Shown here piece by piece: positions 33,422 through 44,314 of a DNA stretch of 64,000 nucleotides. The translations under genes were made by a program, and so were the position numbers. The stretch's first letter is position 1, and each line of letters begins with the position of its first letter. The DNA comes from Catonia carolina (Eukaryota > Arthropoda > Insecta > Hemiptera > Achilidae), in the NCBI GenBank assembly GCA_035578175.1, contig JAQMRL010000012.1:19182048-19246047 (forward strand), read 5' to 3'. The notes beneath the pieces were generated by a model. The model was given only the letters and a program-made list of their open reading frames with translations. It was not told the origin of the DNA and searched no databases.

Positions 33422-34142
33422 CACTTCTTCCTATTCTTCGTCTCCTCCTTCTCCATCACTCCTACGATTCCTTCATCTTCCACATATCCTGATTTTCTTT
33501 CTCCTACTCCTGTTTCTTTTCCCCCTTCTCATGATTCAACTTTTCCTGCTTTTCTTCCTCTTCTGCTGAATCCTCTTTTCCTTTCCTGCTTCACCTTCCA
33601 TTCTCCTGATTTTCCTTCTCCTCCTCCTGTTTCTCATACTTTTTCTTTCCCTTCGCCTTCTTCTTCGTCTTTCCCCTTATCCTGCTCCACCTTTTCCTTC
33701 TTCTGTTTCTCTTGCTTATTCTTCTCCGTCTCCTCCTTGTTCTTCCCTTCTCCTTCTCCCCGCTCCTTATTTTCTTTCTCATTCTCCTGCTTTTTCTTCC
33801 CCTTGTCTTGATACTCGTTTTTTCTTTCCTGCTCTTCTTCGCCTTCTCTTGATTTTGCTATTCCTTTCCTGCTTCTTCTTCCTTCTCCTGATTTTGCTTT
33901 TCCTGTCCTGTTTATTTTTCCCTTTCTCCTTTTCCTGCTTCTCTTTTTCCTACTCCTGTTTCTTCTGCTTCTTCTTCCCTTTCTCCTTCCCTTCTTCTTT
34001 TTTCTTTTCCTGCTTCTTCCTCCCATTCTCCCGATTCCCTTTTCCTGTTGCTTCTTCTCTTTCTCCTGCTTCTTCTTTGCTTCCTTCTCCTTTTACTTTC
34101 CTTTTTTCCCATTTTCCTCCGCCTTCTCCTTCTCCCTCTTCT
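33422..34142. repeat. 720-bp polypyrimidine tract with ~20-30-bp quasi-repeats
   Basis: Almost pure C/T on the + strand with recurrent TTCTCCTGATTTTGCTTTTCC-like words. Long open frames on both strands (Ser/Phe/Pro-rich or Lys/Arg/Glu-rich) follow from the composition and are not genes. It lies in the large Drak intron, about 160 bp before the exon at 34303, and could form triplex DNA (inference). Confidence 0.9.
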
Positions 34143-34302
34143 AATCGATAATCCGAACTATGGTTCCTATGCAGCCTATCATTCTAATTAGTTCGGATTT
34201 TCGACACTCTACTGCATGAGTAAAACTGCGTATTATTGTTATTATTATTATTAGGCTGTAATATTACAATAAAATAATTATAAATTTTTTAATCTTTTTC
34301 AG

Positions 34303-34429
34303 CCTCAGAATTTGGTTATGATGGGAGATTTTCCAGTATGCGATGTAAAAGTGTGCGATTTTGAAATATCTAGAGTCATTGTGGACGGAACACAGATTCG
34401 AGAATTATTAGGGACACCAGAATATGTTG
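34303..34429 (+). CDS. Drak: Drak coding exon c: catalytic loop, metal-binding motif, activation segment
   Basis: The acceptor is AATCTTTTTCAG and the donor GTAAGTG. The exon starts in phase 0 with PQNLVMMGD, completing HLDIKPQN. The metal-binding motif follows as VKVCDFEISRVIVDG, that is Asp-Phe-Glu instead of the usual Asp-Phe-Gly (codon GAA). The activation segment LLGTPEYV closes the exon, one base into the next codon. The exon lies only about 160 bp after a 720-bp polypyrimidine tract in the preceding intron. Confidence 0.92.
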
Positions 34430-35005
34430 GTAAGTGATTAATTTTCAAATTCTACCTAATTTGTACTTAAGCTTTAAACATTTTAGGGTTGTAAAGAAAA
34501 ATGGTAAGTCATAAGTGACATTTCAATATTCTTAAAGTCAATTTTTTGTCTTATATACTGTATTATAATATACAGATTGTTTCACGAAGAAACAAACATA
34601 CTTCGAAAGATGATTCTACATCGAAAATAAAAAAAAGTCATATAAACATCGGTTCGGGATTGCTTCGTTACCGTGTTACGACTAGCGAAAGATTTTGCTC
34701 GGATTTCGGCTCATCCCATGAAATAAGTTGGTGGTAATTTTAAGAGCGATAATTAAGAGTCTTAAATGGTAGTTTCTTTTGGTTTTTGACCTGACAAAGC
34801 AAATAAAACAGATTTCAGAACCACATTTATCTTAAGTTGTTTTTTGAGAAATCTGGGTTTAAAAAGCCAGTTTTTATGTTTTTCAGTTGTTTTGTTTGAA
34901 GATAATCTTGAACATTAGAAGTATTATTCTTCCTGTTTAAAAATTAACGCGTTTTCCAGCTAATTTTTGGATATATTGATGTTAATAAAATTTATTTTTT
35001 GCAAA
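34430..35005. other. Drak intron sequence, nothing recognised
   Basis: AT-rich, no repeats related to the rest of the window. Confidence 0.4.
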
Positions 35006-35164
35006 TGTCACCGTCGCCCCCTTTTATTAGGTACTGTGATCCCGGCTATCAAAGCTTCCGACTTAAAGACAGATGGAAGCCGCCAATAGTTCCGAAAGGG
35101 GCGGTGGGCCTGTGTCGGCACTGCAGAGGGCTTCTAACCGCCCCCACCGCTGCACACTGGAGAC

Positions 35165-35173
35165 TATATAAAG
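35165..35173 (+). promoter_or_regulatory. TATA box of the GC-rich LTR-like element
   Basis: TATATAAAG in an otherwise GC-rich context, about 20 bp before a 14-bp hairpin and about 1.9 kb (0.4 kb without Merlin) before the histone-type stem-loop. Confidence 0.5.
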
Positions 35174-35565
35174 AGGAATCGAATGACTTCGGGCTCAGTG
35201 GAGCCCGAAGTCATCCACTCAACAGCAGACCAGACATCCACCATCGGCCCACGGCTAACGGACTATGACGAAGACTCATCGACGATCCCGCTAGATGAAA
35301 GATGTTGCTTCCGCTTGCCGACCCGACACCGTAAGCCGTCGCCCGGGACAGTCTTCACCCGCTGCCGCGAGCTTTGCCTACAGCGGTCCCTCGACCGAGC
35401 CTTGCGCACACCGGATCCCGATGAAGCAGCCATCGACGCACTACTGCGAGGGAAGAAGATGACGTCTCCGCTGGACGACGACACGCCGTGACGCCCACCT
35501 CTCGACCGCCACGATGACTACGGCCGACTTTTCCCGTCAAGACGACCACCGCTCAAACGGCTCTT

Positions 35566-37121
35566 GGGTCTTTTCTGTTATTCCCCCCCCCCACCAGCAT
35601 AATTTGTCACATTTTTTGTATATTTTATATGTATTCTTACAGAATGTTTTACGATAAAAACGGGAAAAATATTTTAAAACATCCTACATCAATATTCTTC
35701 AAATTAGGATTAAATATAGGTAAAGTAAACACATTGCTTTTCCTCGATATTGCTACTGTATGTAATAATGAAATATAAACTCATAGAGTACATACCTCAT
35801 TTATCTTCATTCGATTTGTTACACTAATGTTCAGTAGCCTACAAAGTAATGTTTAATAAAAATTAAAAAAATAGGTATTTGTCACATAGTAATGTTCAAT
35901 AAAATTTAAAAAAATATATAAATGACTATAATAATCTATTCCAGCGGTCTGAATACCACAATATCCACAAAAATTCTGCCCTATCATGGCTTTTCCGCCA
36001 CATGTATTCGCACAGATAAGAATCAAGCATTTCTTGACTTGTACCGCATTCCTTTCTATTGCATTTTTTCACGCTAGTCCTCATAGACTCAATGGAATTG
36101 GTATGGGCATCAGTATTAGGATCCACAAAGTTTCGAGAATGATTCACCGTCCGGTGAATGTAACCTCGTCCGGCTAGTAGAGGTATGGCAATAAATCTTA
36201 AATTATAGTGGTCTGAGGACGTATGCAGTGAAGAATGCAATCATTTAAAGTTTTCGCGGTTCGGTCGGGCACAGCATATAAGAAAGACTCTTTGGTTTCC
36301 CGGCAGATACCTCCAAAAACCTACTGCTGTGGATATACACGCCCAACATTATACTTGCGATGACTGAAGCACGACTCGTCAATCTCTTCAGTCATTCCTA
36401 CGCCTCCAATCATAAGAGGGTTTTGCAGCAAGTAGTTAGCACAAATCTCACGGCAATAGTTTCGCCAATCAGTGATTGAGTCGCTACTCATTTCTAATTA
36501 TTTTTGACAGAACTTGATCGTAGAATATTCCTGGGACCAAGCGTACACGAAAAATATCACCGTTTTCAAACTAATTTTACTGCCTTCCAACCACGTCCCT
36601 TTTCTCAACCCGACTTAAGACCTACATTTGCAAACACGGCAGCGCCAGCGGTCATTAGATGACCATTTTGGCACACACGTCTGTTATGTAATATGCCACG
36701 TTCCTGTAAAAACCTAACAGCATCGTTTTTATTTGTTATCGCCTGTCCAAGTTTCAGCCAGTTCATCGTAGCACGAGCACGAAACACCAACTGAGGAGAA
36801 CACAACGAACGCATGACATCATTGGGCAGATTAGATTGTAGTCTATGAGCAAGATGACAGAATAACACACAAGCGCTGACATCATTGAATTAAATATTAT
36901 TAAATAATTTCATAAATCAATAAATAGTTTAACGTATCTCCAATTACACTTTATTTACGCTACATAGGCCTATATTTTACGTTTACTTGAAAAATATTGA
37001 TGTAGGATTTTTTAAAGTATTTTCCCCATTTTTATCGTTAAAAATACTATTGAATTACATACGAAACATCCACAAAATGTGACAAACTATGTTGGGTAGG
37101 GGGGGAATACAGAAAAGACCC
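35566..37121 (-). mobile_element. Merlin DNA transposon, 1556 bp
   Basis: The TIRs begin GGGTCTTTTCTG on both ends. With gaps they stay similar for about 130 bp (GCATAATTTGTCACATTTT; CATCCTACATCAATATT). The flanking duplication CGGCTCTT (35558-35565) / CGGCCCTT (37122-37129) is 8 bp with one mismatch, the length typical of Merlin. The minus strand carries a decayed IS1016/ISXO2-type transposase. A shorter derivative lies at 25855-26269. Confidence 0.88.
35926..36890 (-). pseudogene. Merlin transposase (ISXO2/IS1595-like DDE), broken
   Basis: The N-terminal part reads DAVRFLQERGILHNRRVC then GHLMT, a zinc-binding N-terminal region. After frameshifts come MTEEIDES with the first catalytic Asp, HRKYNVGRVYPQ, VFGGICRETKESFLYAVPDR, TVNHSRNFVDPNTDAHTNSIE with the final Glu, and LDSYLCEYMWRK. 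The SDxWxxY segment with the second Asp is degenerate (LRFIAIP). Several frameshifts and a stop after VYPQQ make it inactive. Confidence 0.85.
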
Positions 37122-37122
37122 C

Positions 37123-37138
37123 GGCCCTTTTCAGGGCC
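37123..37138 (+). promoter_or_regulatory. Histone-mRNA-type 3' stem-loop
   Basis: GGCCCTTTTCAGGGCC: a 6-bp stem and loop TTTC. It matches the animal histone 3' stem-loop consensus GGYYYTnnnnARRRCC and is preceded (before Merlin) by CAAAC and followed by CCAAAC. The upstream frame is not a histone. Confidence 0.55.
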
Positions 37139-37187
37139 CCAAACATCAAGGTTTCCCCACACCGCATAATGTCGCCATCCGGTGACA

Positions 37188-37282
37188 ACTTATTTTTGTT
37201 CTGTAGTTGACTTTATTTACATCAATTTTCTCAAAATATATCAAAATATTTTTTGTCAAAATAATTTTTTTTTTATTTTCAG
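37188..37282. other. Short Drak intron segment before exon d
   Basis: AT-rich, includes the polypyrimidine tract of the acceptor. Confidence 0.4.
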
Positions 37283-37331
37283 CACCAGAAATCCTTCATT
37301 ATGAGCCGATAACTTTGGCTGCAGACATGTG
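37283..37331 (+). CDS. Drak: Drak coding micro-exon d: APE motif
   Basis: This 49-nt exon lies between TTTTTATTTTCAG and GTAAGT. It completes the split alanine codon (G|CA) and encodes APEILHYEPITLAADM plus two bases of a Trp codon. APE is the end of the kinase activation segment, and the rest matches NYDPITTATDMW-type sequence of the DRAK family. It is short but fully supported by phase on both sides and by the conserved motif. Confidence 0.9.
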
Positions 37332-37639
37332 GTAAGTATTTTTATTAATTTTTAGATATAATAGATGGTAAAGCCAACCTAACAAATTTCCTCACAAACA
37401 TTGAAACGATAGGTTAACAGAATTGATTTTACTTGTACGTATAACAGCAGGTATATAATTGTACTTACACGATACATAGGCTTGTTTTGGTACCAAGGTT
37501 TTGTTGGTACCACCATGGTAACGGGTGTCTGGGTTTTGAAATTTCAGGTTTTAAAAGTGGATTTTGATGCTTTTCGAACAAAATATGAATTAAATACAAA
37601 GGTTTTTTTAAAAAAGAAGTTTTGTAATTTATTACAATT

Positions 37640-37740
37640 TGTAATAGTAAAAGTCTGGTATAAAACACTCACACGACTTTCTCTATCCAATGTAAACAAT
37701 AAAAAAATACAACCTACATTGAATCATGAATAAACAACGC
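37640..37740 (+). repeat. Rep-A terminal fragment, forward
   Basis: AGTCTGGTATAAAACACTCACACGACTTTCTC through AATCATGAATAAACAA, one end of Rep-A only. The bases 37332-37639 before it hold nothing recognised. Confidence 0.6.
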
Positions 37741-38019
37741 AAGTGTAAAAGAATCATTTCAAATTAAATTTATGGTGTTCCTCCACCAGAAAAATGCCAA
37801 TTTCTAGGCTGACAAACCGATTTCGAGAGACAGGTAGTGTTTTCACATTCTCTAAAACGTCATCTGTCAAGAGAGTTGTTCGACCACTACTTTTCTGTCG
37901 CAAATGCTTAAGTTTTTTGTTTAAGTTTGTATATGTAAGGGAAGAAATATAAATAAATAAATAATGTTTATTGTCACATAAAAAAAATGTTCATTATACA
38001 TGACAATTTAAATTTAGGA

Positions 38020-38660
38020 AAATTGATAGCTTCAAATACCTCGGGGAGATAATACAACCAAAGACCAGCGAAAAGGCAGCGAACAACATCAGACAAGGAA
38101 AGATAGCCGGTGTACTTCGAGGAACTCACCCCTTCTATAAGAAGAAATCACTCTCAAGACAAGCCAAGATTAGCTATTATAATACTGCCATAAAACCTGT
38201 GTCAGAACGTGAATGAGTGCCTTAAAATGACTGGTCTAAGAAAAGCAGAGAAATTTGAGAGAAAGACCTTCCACAAGATAATGGGCATGAAGTTGTAGAA
38301 GAACAATATAGGTTATAAGGTAGAGAAGAACTGTACAAGGAAAATGAATGATTAATGGAAACGATTCGAAAAAGACAAAAATTTTTGGGACACGTGTATA
38401 CAATGCACGTGTCCCGAACATGGATGACAACCATTGATAAACAATTTTCAAGACACTAAACAATTGACCTAAAGTGTTGGATAAATGGTTTATGATATTA
38501 GAAAGGATATTGAGAAAATCAGAATGAACTGAACCAAATACAGACAACTAATTACAGACTTTAAGGGCTTCCATGAAGAGCAAAAACTGGACACCGGGTG
38601 GGCAGAAGTAAGGAGAAAAGCCATAAACAGTGGATGCTGAGAATTTGGGCTGCATAAAGA
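38020..38660 (+). mobile_element. RTE-like LINE-Y fragment
   Basis: The translation gives FKYLGEIIQPKTSEKAANN, SLSRQAKISYYNTAIKPV and, after frameshifts, METIRKRQKFLGHVY. This is the region after the RT domain of RTE-type LINEs (KYLG; YNT.IKP; IRKRR..F.GH). The related region on the minus strand is 45240-46080. Confidence 0.65.
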
Positions 38661-38994
38661 GCTTCCATAAATGTATAAATTCACCTCACAAAGTCTAAAA
38701 ATGGCCGTATACAAGAAAAAAATGACACTTCAAAATATTGAGGATAGATCTTAACAATTGTGTACGGTGCCCATATTTACAATCCAATTTAGCATTTTAA
38801 TTAACAAAAAACAACAGATAAAAAATAATTATACAACAGAATAATTTTGATACACATTTTTAAACATATACTGTATATATATAGGTCTATATATATGTTT
38901 TAAAGTTGATTTAAGTCGCATCGACAGTTTGGTCATTGGCGACTACTGTGGGGTTTTGGTACTGGAACGGTGGTTTTTAACATGTTAAGATTTC
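38661..38994. other. No gene recognised
   Basis: AT-rich, ending in the body of the tRNA-derived SINE that follows. Confidence 0.4.
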
Positions 38995-39076
38995 CAGACC
39001 CTAGCTGGGAATCAAATCTGGGATCTTTTACTTTATAAGCTAACGCGCTATTCACTATGCCACATAGGCGGCCAAA
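38995..39076 (-). mobile_element. tRNA-derived SINE head, family tSINE3
   Basis: The minus strand reads GTGGCATAGTGAATAGCGC (A box), TTATAAAGTAAAAGATCCC and AGATTTGATTCCC (B box), the tRNA promoter arrangement. Single copy in the window. Body and tail are not defined. Confidence 0.55.
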
Positions 39077-39404
39077 CATATATTTTTGAATAACTTTAAC
39101 TGATACTACTAAATTAAATTTTTAAAAAATAAGAATAAAATTAACTTAACAGAAAGTTGTTTTTGTTTTGTATTTATGTTTAACTAATATATTTAAGGTC
39201 GCGTCAATAATAAGTCATATGAAAAACTAAATTTTACTTCCAATGACCCTTCCATAATTTTTCATTGAATAAACCTTGCCCCATCATATATCTTTGAATG
39301 ATCACGTGGTATTTCCCATGTCATCGTCTAAATTATCTTCTATCAGTTTCAGTTTCATCATCAGTTTCAGTTTCGGTTATCGTCAATGTAATATGAAAAA
39401 AATA

Positions 39405-40192
39405 ATTTAATTTTAATCAAGTAAGATCAATGCAAAATAAAAATCAACCTCATTCAACTTAAAAGTACAGAAAATCATTAATTGACGCTAAACAAAGCGT
39501 TATAAAAAAAAGTTTGAAATAAAAGTTATATAGGGTTTTTATTTCCTATAACTCTGAATGTATAGACTTTTGTTGTAAAATGTGTTCTAAGGCAGCAATC
39601 TTATAAAACCCCTTTTTTATCGATTTTGATGAGCAAAATACAGAAAATCACTAATTATCACAAATTAATCACAAAATGATAGGAATAAAAGTTGTAGATT
39701 TTTTTAATATCCTACAACTCAAAATTACTAACACTTTTGCCCTTAAATGCATATTAAGGCTGCAATCTTAATAAAAAAAAAAACATACTTTACCATGAGA
39801 GCTTAGGCCTCCCCAAGAATTTCAGCAGAAATTGCTTACCCTATCTCATAAAGCATAAAATGTTCTAAAAGAGGCGATTTTAATAAAAAAATCTGAGTTG
39901 CCATTGTTGAGAAAATTGCATGAATAAACTACTACTTCCAGTAAACCGATTTTTATAAAAATGTTCATGTCAAGTCCGCTAGTTGTAACTAACTGAAGTT
40001 CAAAGTTTCGTCTTTGTATGATATTCCGTTCTTGAGATATTTTGTTCGAAAACAGACCAATGGCTAAAACCATGTTTTTTGTGTTCAGGAGGTCAGAAAA
40101 CGTCTATTATTTGTGTAAACTTGATTTCAAAAAATCAACATGAAAACAATACTTCCCTCCTCTATATATTCATATAGGGCAAAATAAAGTAA
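39405..40192 (+). repeat. Rep-A copy, forward, most of the length
   Basis: Two GACGCTAAAC-type blocks, ATGCATATTAAGGCTGCAAT, the ACTACTTCCAGTAAACCGAT block and the end ATATAGGGCAAAATAAAGTAAA. No (CA)n in this copy. Confidence 0.75.
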
Positions 40193-40264
40193 AAAAATTA
40201 GATGCTGAGTTTATCCAGTATCTAATTTTTTTTTTACTGGGTAAATCCAGCATCTAATTTTTTT
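40191..40264. repeat. Imperfect inverted repeat, ~29-bp arms
   Basis: Arms 40191-40219 and 40236-40264 match with about three differences (TTAGATGCTGxxTTTAxCCAG). The spacer is T-rich. It begins at the end of Rep-A. Confidence 0.7.
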
Positions 40265-40745
40265 ACTTACAATTGACAGATACATTACACATTTAATAAC
40301 AAAGAACTATACAAAAAAGAAAAACCAATTAATAGAAACTTAACATAACAAAATGAAATACATAAAATAGTAAATATTTTTCTTTTAATATACAAAAATT
40401 ATATGGAATTAGAAATTCCCAAAACTTACTGTGAACATGTTCTATGTATTTGAACACGATAATTGAACCCTGTTTATCATAAATTGATTTCAACAGATAT
40501 TAAAAAATTCATTGCCTAATGTTAAAAAATTGTTTTTCTAGCAGTAACTGATTGACTTTAATTTTAAAATTGTGAAGTGAAAATTTTTCAAATGATTAGG
40601 TAGGTTGTTATAAATTTTGACAGAGAGATAGTACGTGCTAAGTTTATTTACCCCTAAGAATAATTCTCATTGATGAAACCCTACCCTGTCATCTCGATCC
40701 ATATGACCAGACGGTATTCACCAAAATGTCATCAATAATATCTTC
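40265..40745. other. No gene recognised
   Basis: AT-rich sequence up to the RTE insertion. Confidence 0.4.
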
Positions 40746-40757
40746 ATCAAGTTTCAG

Positions 40758-42461
40758 ATACTAACAAGAATTATATACACGAGAATGAAACATCGAGTAG
40801 AAGAACTGTTGGATGATTACCAATTTGGATTTAGAACGAGAATGGTAACTCGAGATGTAATATTGGCTCTGAGATTGATCATTGAGAAAAGCGTAAAGAA
40901 AAATAAAACTACTTATACTTGGTATTTGTCGATTTAGAGAAAGCATTTGACGATCTGGACCGGAGTAAAATGTTTAAAACTTTGAAAAGACCAGGAATTC
41001 AATACAATGAAAGAAACGTTATCTATGGTCTGTATAAGAATCAAACAGCTGTTTTGAGAATTGAGGTACGAAGAAGAAGCTGCTGTAAGAAAAGGTGTAC
41101 AATAAAAATGTTCATTGTCACCACTACTTGTGTATAGAACTTGTATATAAAAGAGGGTATAAATGAAGTGAAGGAAAAATTTGACACAGGAATCAAATTC
41201 AAGGAGAAACAATAAAAATGCTGAGATTCACCGATGATATCGTAGTATTAGCCGAGACAAAGAAAGAACTTGAGGATATGTTAAATGGAATGGATGAGAT
41301 CATGAGAAAGGATTACTTCATGAAAATGAATAAAAACAAAACGGCAGTGTTGTGCAGAAGCAAGAGTAGTTTAGAAGAGATGGGAAATTTAAAAGTAGGC
41401 AATGAAAACATACAGGAAGGGGGGAATTCTGCTATCTAGGGAGTAAAATAACAAAGGATGGTAGAAGCACAAGTGATATCAAATATAGGATTGCTCAAGC
41501 TAGAAGGGCCTTTGAAATGAAAAACAGCTTACTGACTACAAGCATTGATTTACAGATTAGGAAAAATTTCTTAAAACACTATGTTTGGACTATAGTTGTT
41601 TAGTTTAGCACCTTGTAAAAATGGTTTTGCTGATTTTAAGATAGGAATTAGACTCAAAACTAAGCCTTAGGAGGACCAATGCACATTTTTATAGCGGTCA
41701 GTGCATAAGACCAAAAAAACTTGTGATAGAACACGTAAAATAAGGAGAGGAAGACACAGGAGTATTGACCAATTGTACAGTAAACTATTATCATGAGCAA
41801 AACGTACTTACCTGATTGAAACTTGATGCAGAAACACGTCGCACTGCCGACTAGATGAACGTTAAGATACACTTTTAAGTACATAAACAATAATAAACAC
41901 AAAAAGCACATGTAATACAAGAATTAAAACGAATAAGCCTTAAAACGATGCGGGAAGCACGTCCGCCCATGACACGTTTCAATGTACAAGAGGCCAATAC
42001 AAAAAGAAGAAGAAAGAAGGAAAGGAAATGACGTAGATACGGCGGGAAGAAAAAGCAAAAAGGATTACATGATAGTGCAAACCCCGGTACAAAATGCCTT
42101 AACAATAGTATAATATGGGAGTGAAACGGGTGATAGGAGCTGTAGAAAGGAAAGATTAGGTGGGTGGACAAAATAAGTAATTTAGAGGTTCTTGGACGAG
42201 TGGGTGAAAAAATAAGTATATGGAAACATCTCACCAGAAGAAGGGATAGGCTGTCGGGGCATATCTTAAGACATCCAGGTATTGGTCAATCAATAATGGA
42301 GGGTAATATTGAGGGAGTGAATTGTAAGGGGAGGCAAAGATTAGAATATGTAAAGCAAATTACAAAACATGTAGGTTATTACAGGTATGCAGATACGAAA
42401 CGACTTGCGCAAGACAGAAAGCTTGGAGAACTGCATCAAACCAGTTGAGAGGCAAAAAAAA
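40758..42461 (+). mobile_element. RTE-like LINE-R copy 2, 5'-truncated, carrying a solo LTR
   Basis: Starts inside the RT (ILTRIIYTRMKHRVEELL; FGFRTRM) and continues with the LEKAFD palm block. It then has LRFTDDIVVLAETKKELED, where the catalytic FADD has become FTDD, and the C-terminal part ILRHPGIGQSIMEGNIEGV. Many frameshifts. 12-bp TSD ATCAAGTTTCAG at 40746-40757 and 42462-42473. A 508-bp LTR-like insertion separates the RT from the C-terminal part. Confidence 0.88.
41597..42104. mobile_element. Solo LTR, 508 bp, nested in LINE-R copy 2
   Basis: Begins TGTTTAGTTTAGCACC and ends GCCTTAACA (TG...CA). Perfect 5-bp TSD ATAGT at 41592-41596 and 42105-42109. Removing it restores a 32-bp segment colinear with LINE-R copy 3 near 62285-62316. 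Superfamily (Gypsy or BEL) not determined. Confidence 0.75.
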
Positions 42462-42473
42462 ATCAAGTTTCAG

Positions 42474-43185
42474 TATATGCTTTTTCATAACCGGTAGTTC
42501 TATTTTGGACATTTCTGAAATAATTTTTGTGTCTGGTTGGGTACAAATGGATATCTTAATTTTTCAAGAATAAGTGCACATTATTCTTCAGAAATAATGG
42601 ACTCTAATGCATGGAAACGTTACGTTAGTACATTTAGTCCTTTAAAAAAGAGTTTACAAGAATCATACCTTTCGGCTCCTAAGATGTCCCTATACTCTAT
42701 ACCAAGGAACCATGCAGCACATCAAAACATAAATGTATTAAAATTGTGATTGAACTTAGCACGATCCATTCAAGTTACAAAAACTGTTCTTTGCTTATCA
42801 CATGAAACTTGCTACATTCTAATTGAAACATATACTAAAATACAAAATATGACAATACCAGTAGAAAGAATTCATACAGTAGGCCAATTTTAAAACATCG
42901 ATCTGTCACCAGTTGTTTTGACTGAAGGCGTTGGTAGAATGAAACATGATTATGCATCCTTTTTACTTACTTTCAACCCATATTCTGTTTATATCTGCTG
43001 CATGGTTCTGTGGGATTTACTATAACAGTCCATTCCTGCATCCTGAAGACGACATTAAAAATCTACTTTACCCAGAGATCTGTAAGACCTAACATTGCAT
43101 TTTAAATGTGTGAATATTTAAGCATAACAAATATTTAAGTATTAGTGAGCTCAGTATCTTATTTAAGTGTTTTAAGGCTTAGCCA
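42474..43185. other. No gene recognised
   Basis: Short open frame 42537-42749 (70 codons) resembles nothing I know. The rest is AT-rich. Confidence 0.4.
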
Positions 43186-43189
43186 TAGG

Positions 43190-43430
43190 TTTTAATAATT
43201 TAAATTAAAATTATTTTAATGCAGACAAGTTTGATAAGGCTGTCCCAGGACAGTCTGGTATCTAACAATACTCCTAAAACTGTTTCACTTGTTACAGAAC
43301 ATAATATGTCATTAATGCAAATATTCTTACCTTGGTTATCCATTTTCTTATGACTGGTGAAATGAATTCCCACCAGTATTATCCGAATTGTGAACAAGAT
43401 ACTAATTTTACATGAAAAAAGTTTCCAATA
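43190..43430 (-). mobile_element. LINE fragment (CR1/Jockey group)
   Basis: The minus strand encodes HFTSHKKMDNQGKNICIND then VLGVLLDTRLSWDS, the post-RT segment (KFLGV.LD..LSW) of Jockey-type LINEs. Truncated on both sides. Confidence 0.6.
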
Positions 43431-44304
43431 GAAGAGCAGATAAAGTTTATTGTTTAGTAAATTATAAAAATAATACTAAAACAGAAATTTAAATAGGTCC
43501 GTTTTCTGGTGGTTAAACTATTTCTGAACATTTCTGGAAAAAACTACGTACACTGCACTACAAAAAACGCCCGCCATAACTGTTTATAACTATTCCATAG
43601 AGAATAAATAATTATGCCCACTAGAGCTTATCTACTTCATAAGGTTATGTAATTTTTCTGAAAGTTTATATTATTTTGTAAAAGAATTGCTTTTGTTAAC
43701 GAATAAAATATTGACTTTATTGTTTAGTAACTTATAATAATAATAATAAAACAAGAAATTTAAAGTAGTTACTTTACTTTAAAGTATTTAATAAAATATA
43801 ACTAAATGTTTTAATAAAATGGATTCTGCATTTAGTATCTTCTTAGTACTGTTTCTCTATTGACTCAGTAGATCGCGTTCAGTACTGGTACTGTTACAAA
43901 TGTAACTGCGACAGTCGCTCTAACTTGCCCGTTTAACTTTGAATAGTACTTCGTATAATATTTTACTATTTCCGTAGATGATGATAATATAGTATTCTCA
44001 AAAATGAGAAACGCTACGAAAATTAAATGTAAATAGGATAATTATTTTGTTTTCGTTTTAATTCACATCAATATTAAAGGTTATTTTTTTGTAACTACAA
44101 AAATTATACTAACAATTTTACAAAAACTTGTTCATACAGTTAACTTTAAAAAACTAATTAGTTAAACAATTTTCAATAAATAATAATAATAATAATAACA
44201 ATTTATTTCCATTCAAACATAAGTACAATGCAACATTTTGTAACGTAATAAAACAGAAAATTATACAATTAAAAACAAAACCAAACTGGTCAACAATTTG
44301 TAAC
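43431..44304. other. AT-rich DNA, nothing recognised
   Basis: No coding or repeats related to the rest of the window. Confidence 0.4.
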
Positions 44305-44314
44305 AAATACAAAA

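Larger units (their letters stand above)
35006..37187 (+). mobile_element. GC-rich LTR-like element (solo LTR candidate) split by Merlin
   Basis: The ends are TGTCACCG (35006-35013) and CGGTGACA (37180-37187), the TG...CA inverted termini expected of an LTR. The body, 35006-35565 plus 37130-37187 (about 620 bp), is much more GC-rich than its surroundings. It has a TATA box (35165-35173), then a perfect 14-bp hairpin (35183-35214), and near its end a 16-nt hairpin of histone 3' type. I found no matching 4-6-bp TSD. A 103-codon open frame from 35183 matches nothing I know. Alternative: a small transcription unit or another GC-rich element. Confidence 0.5.

Noticed and set aside
33591..34151. 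Long open frames (Lys/Arg/Glu-rich minus; Ser/Phe/Pro-rich plus)
   Set aside because: They arise from the C/T-only composition, which has few stop codons on either strand; no motif and no splice context.
35183..35491. 103-codon frame downstream of a TATA box
   Set aside because: Open mainly because the region is GC-rich; no known domain, and not a histone despite the nearby histone-type stem-loop. Not called as a gene.
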